Shown piece after piece: positions 63,442 through 64,000 of a DNA stretch of 64,000 nt (its first letter is position 1; every line of letters starts with the position of its first letter). Source of the stretch: a bacterium (GTDB lineage: Bacteria; Sysuimicrobiota; Sysuimicrobiia; Sysuimicrobiales; Segetimicrobiaceae); NCBI GenBank assembly GCA_035307765.1, contig DATGHU010000013.1, positions 1-64,000 of the forward strand, given 5' to 3'. The position numbers were made by a program, and so were the translations under genes. The notes below the pieces were generated by a model. The model was not told where the DNA came from. It was given only the letters and a program-made list of their open reading frames with translations, and ran no database searches.

Positions 63442-64000
63442 CTACCCGCCGATCTGTCGGGTCAGCTCCTGGATCATCTGCGCGGCGAGCGGCAGGAGCC
63501 TCGCGGGGACGCCGCTGTCTCGGGCGAAGTCGAGGGCGAGGCCGGTGTCCTTGACCAGGATGTCCAACGTCGCCTTCCCGGTCTGGTCGCTCTCGATCCA
63601 GGTCCGAGCCGTCGACCAGTGCTCGACGACCCAGGTGGTGCCCGTGCAGGTCTTGAGCACCTCCCAAAGCCGCTCGATCGGCACCCCCGTGGTCTCGGCC
63701 ATCGCCGCGACCTCGCGCGCCGCGAGAAAGCTCACCGTCAGCAACACCTGATTCGCCATCTTGACCGCGGTGCCGGCGCCGACGTCGCCGACGTGCTCGA
63801 TCTGTGAGCCCATCGCCTCAAGTACCGGCAGCGCCGGCGCCAGGTCCTTGGGGGCCGCGCCGACGATGATCGTCAGCGTCCCGTCCTCCGCCCGGGCCCG
63901 ACCGCCGCTGACCGGAGCGTCAAGGAACGGGAACTCGCGTTCCCGCGCGGCGGTTCCGAGCCGACGCATCGGCCCGACGCCGATGGTGCTCATGACGATG
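63442..64000 (-). CDS. 3-hydroxyisobutyrate dehydrogenase family protein, C-terminal part
   Basis: An open minus-strand frame continues off the right edge, so the N-terminal Rossmann domain is largely outside the window. The visible part starts in the IVMSTIG strand (the DMST motif region of the family), then DAPVSGG, the catalytic Lys in GAGTAVKMANQ, and KATLDILVKDTGLALDFA in the helical C-terminal domain. This matches 3-hydroxyisobutyrate/tartronate semialdehyde-type beta-hydroxyacid dehydrogenases. The family oxidises or reduces short hydroxy acids; the exact substrate is unknown. Confidence 0.85.
   Translation of the reverse strand, partial: IVMSTIGVGPMRRLGTAAREREFPFLDAPVSGGRARAEDGTLTIIVGAAPKDLAPALPVLEAMGSQIEHVGDVGAGTAVKMANQVLLTVSFLAAREVAAMAETTGVPIERLWEVLKTCTGTTWVVEHWSTARTWIESDQTGKATLDILVKDTGLALDFARDSGVPARLLPLAAQMIQELTRQIGG

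Overview
The window is GC-rich bacterial chromosome, densely packed on both strands, with short intergenic gaps, frequent 1-8 nt start/stop overlaps and many GTG starts. The housekeeping block (lexA, hflX, dapL-type aminotransferase, miaA, mutS, mutL, miaB), a GAAC-N4-GTTY type SOS box and DapL-type lysine biosynthesis resemble Firmicutes and related Terrabacteria. With the very high GC and many soil-type catabolic genes, this suggests an uncultivated Terrabacteria lineage (CSP1-3/Sysuimicrobiota-like is my best guess, not provable here). I found no rRNA, tRNA or CRISPR.

Layout. 1-7.4 kb: end of a Gly-rich repeat protein, a RibD-like reductase and M20 peptidase pair, a small hypothetical gene, a DUF1501/DUF1800 pair and an M20D amidohydrolase. 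7.7-12.7 kb: a regulated minus-strand cluster of DUF1326, DUF2182, a TetR regulator, an unusual alpha/beta-hydrolase::glycosyltransferase fusion and DUF1059, read from a promoter that overlaps a perfect TetR-like palindrome. 12.8-19 kb: a lone tyrosine recombinase, a class III aminotransferase, a glutamate dehydrogenase, and a kinase-like phosphotransferase coupled to a HAD hydrolase. 19-23.4 kb: a visibly lower-GC patch with a small exported protein, a type IV pilin, gmd and fcl (GDP-fucose synthesis), an anti-sigma-type ATPase, and a mosaic duplication carrying a fragment of that ATPase gene.

23.5-37 kb holds accessory metabolism: LOG protein, SDRs, aldo/keto reductase, GlcD-like oxidase, thiolase, VOC and carboxymuconolactone decarboxylase-like proteins, alcohol dehydrogenase, a GSA-aminomutase-like enzyme, and a MEMO-family protein overlapping an unknown gene. 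37-48 kb is the genome-maintenance block, in which mutSL runs opposite to its neighbours and is divergent from a putative HEPN protein. 48-54 kb has a duplicated zinc-ribbon protein, a MOSC protein, and a likely glutarate pathway (CoA-transferase, glutaryl-CoA dehydrogenase, MFS transporter).

54-57 kb is the most intriguing part. A Ser/Thr kinase, a PP2C phosphatase and an ANTAR-type response regulator form a tight operon whose leader carries a strong intrinsic terminator. Next to it are a tiny lipobox plus PEP-CTERM protein and an amino acid permease whose own leader also carries a promoter followed by a terminator. This suggests a Ser/Thr-phosphorylation-controlled transcription antitermination module. 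From 59 kb on, two tandem MalF/MalG-like permease pairs lead into an arylmalonate-decarboxylase-like enzyme, then a truncated 3-hydroxyisobutyrate dehydrogenase family gene at the edge.
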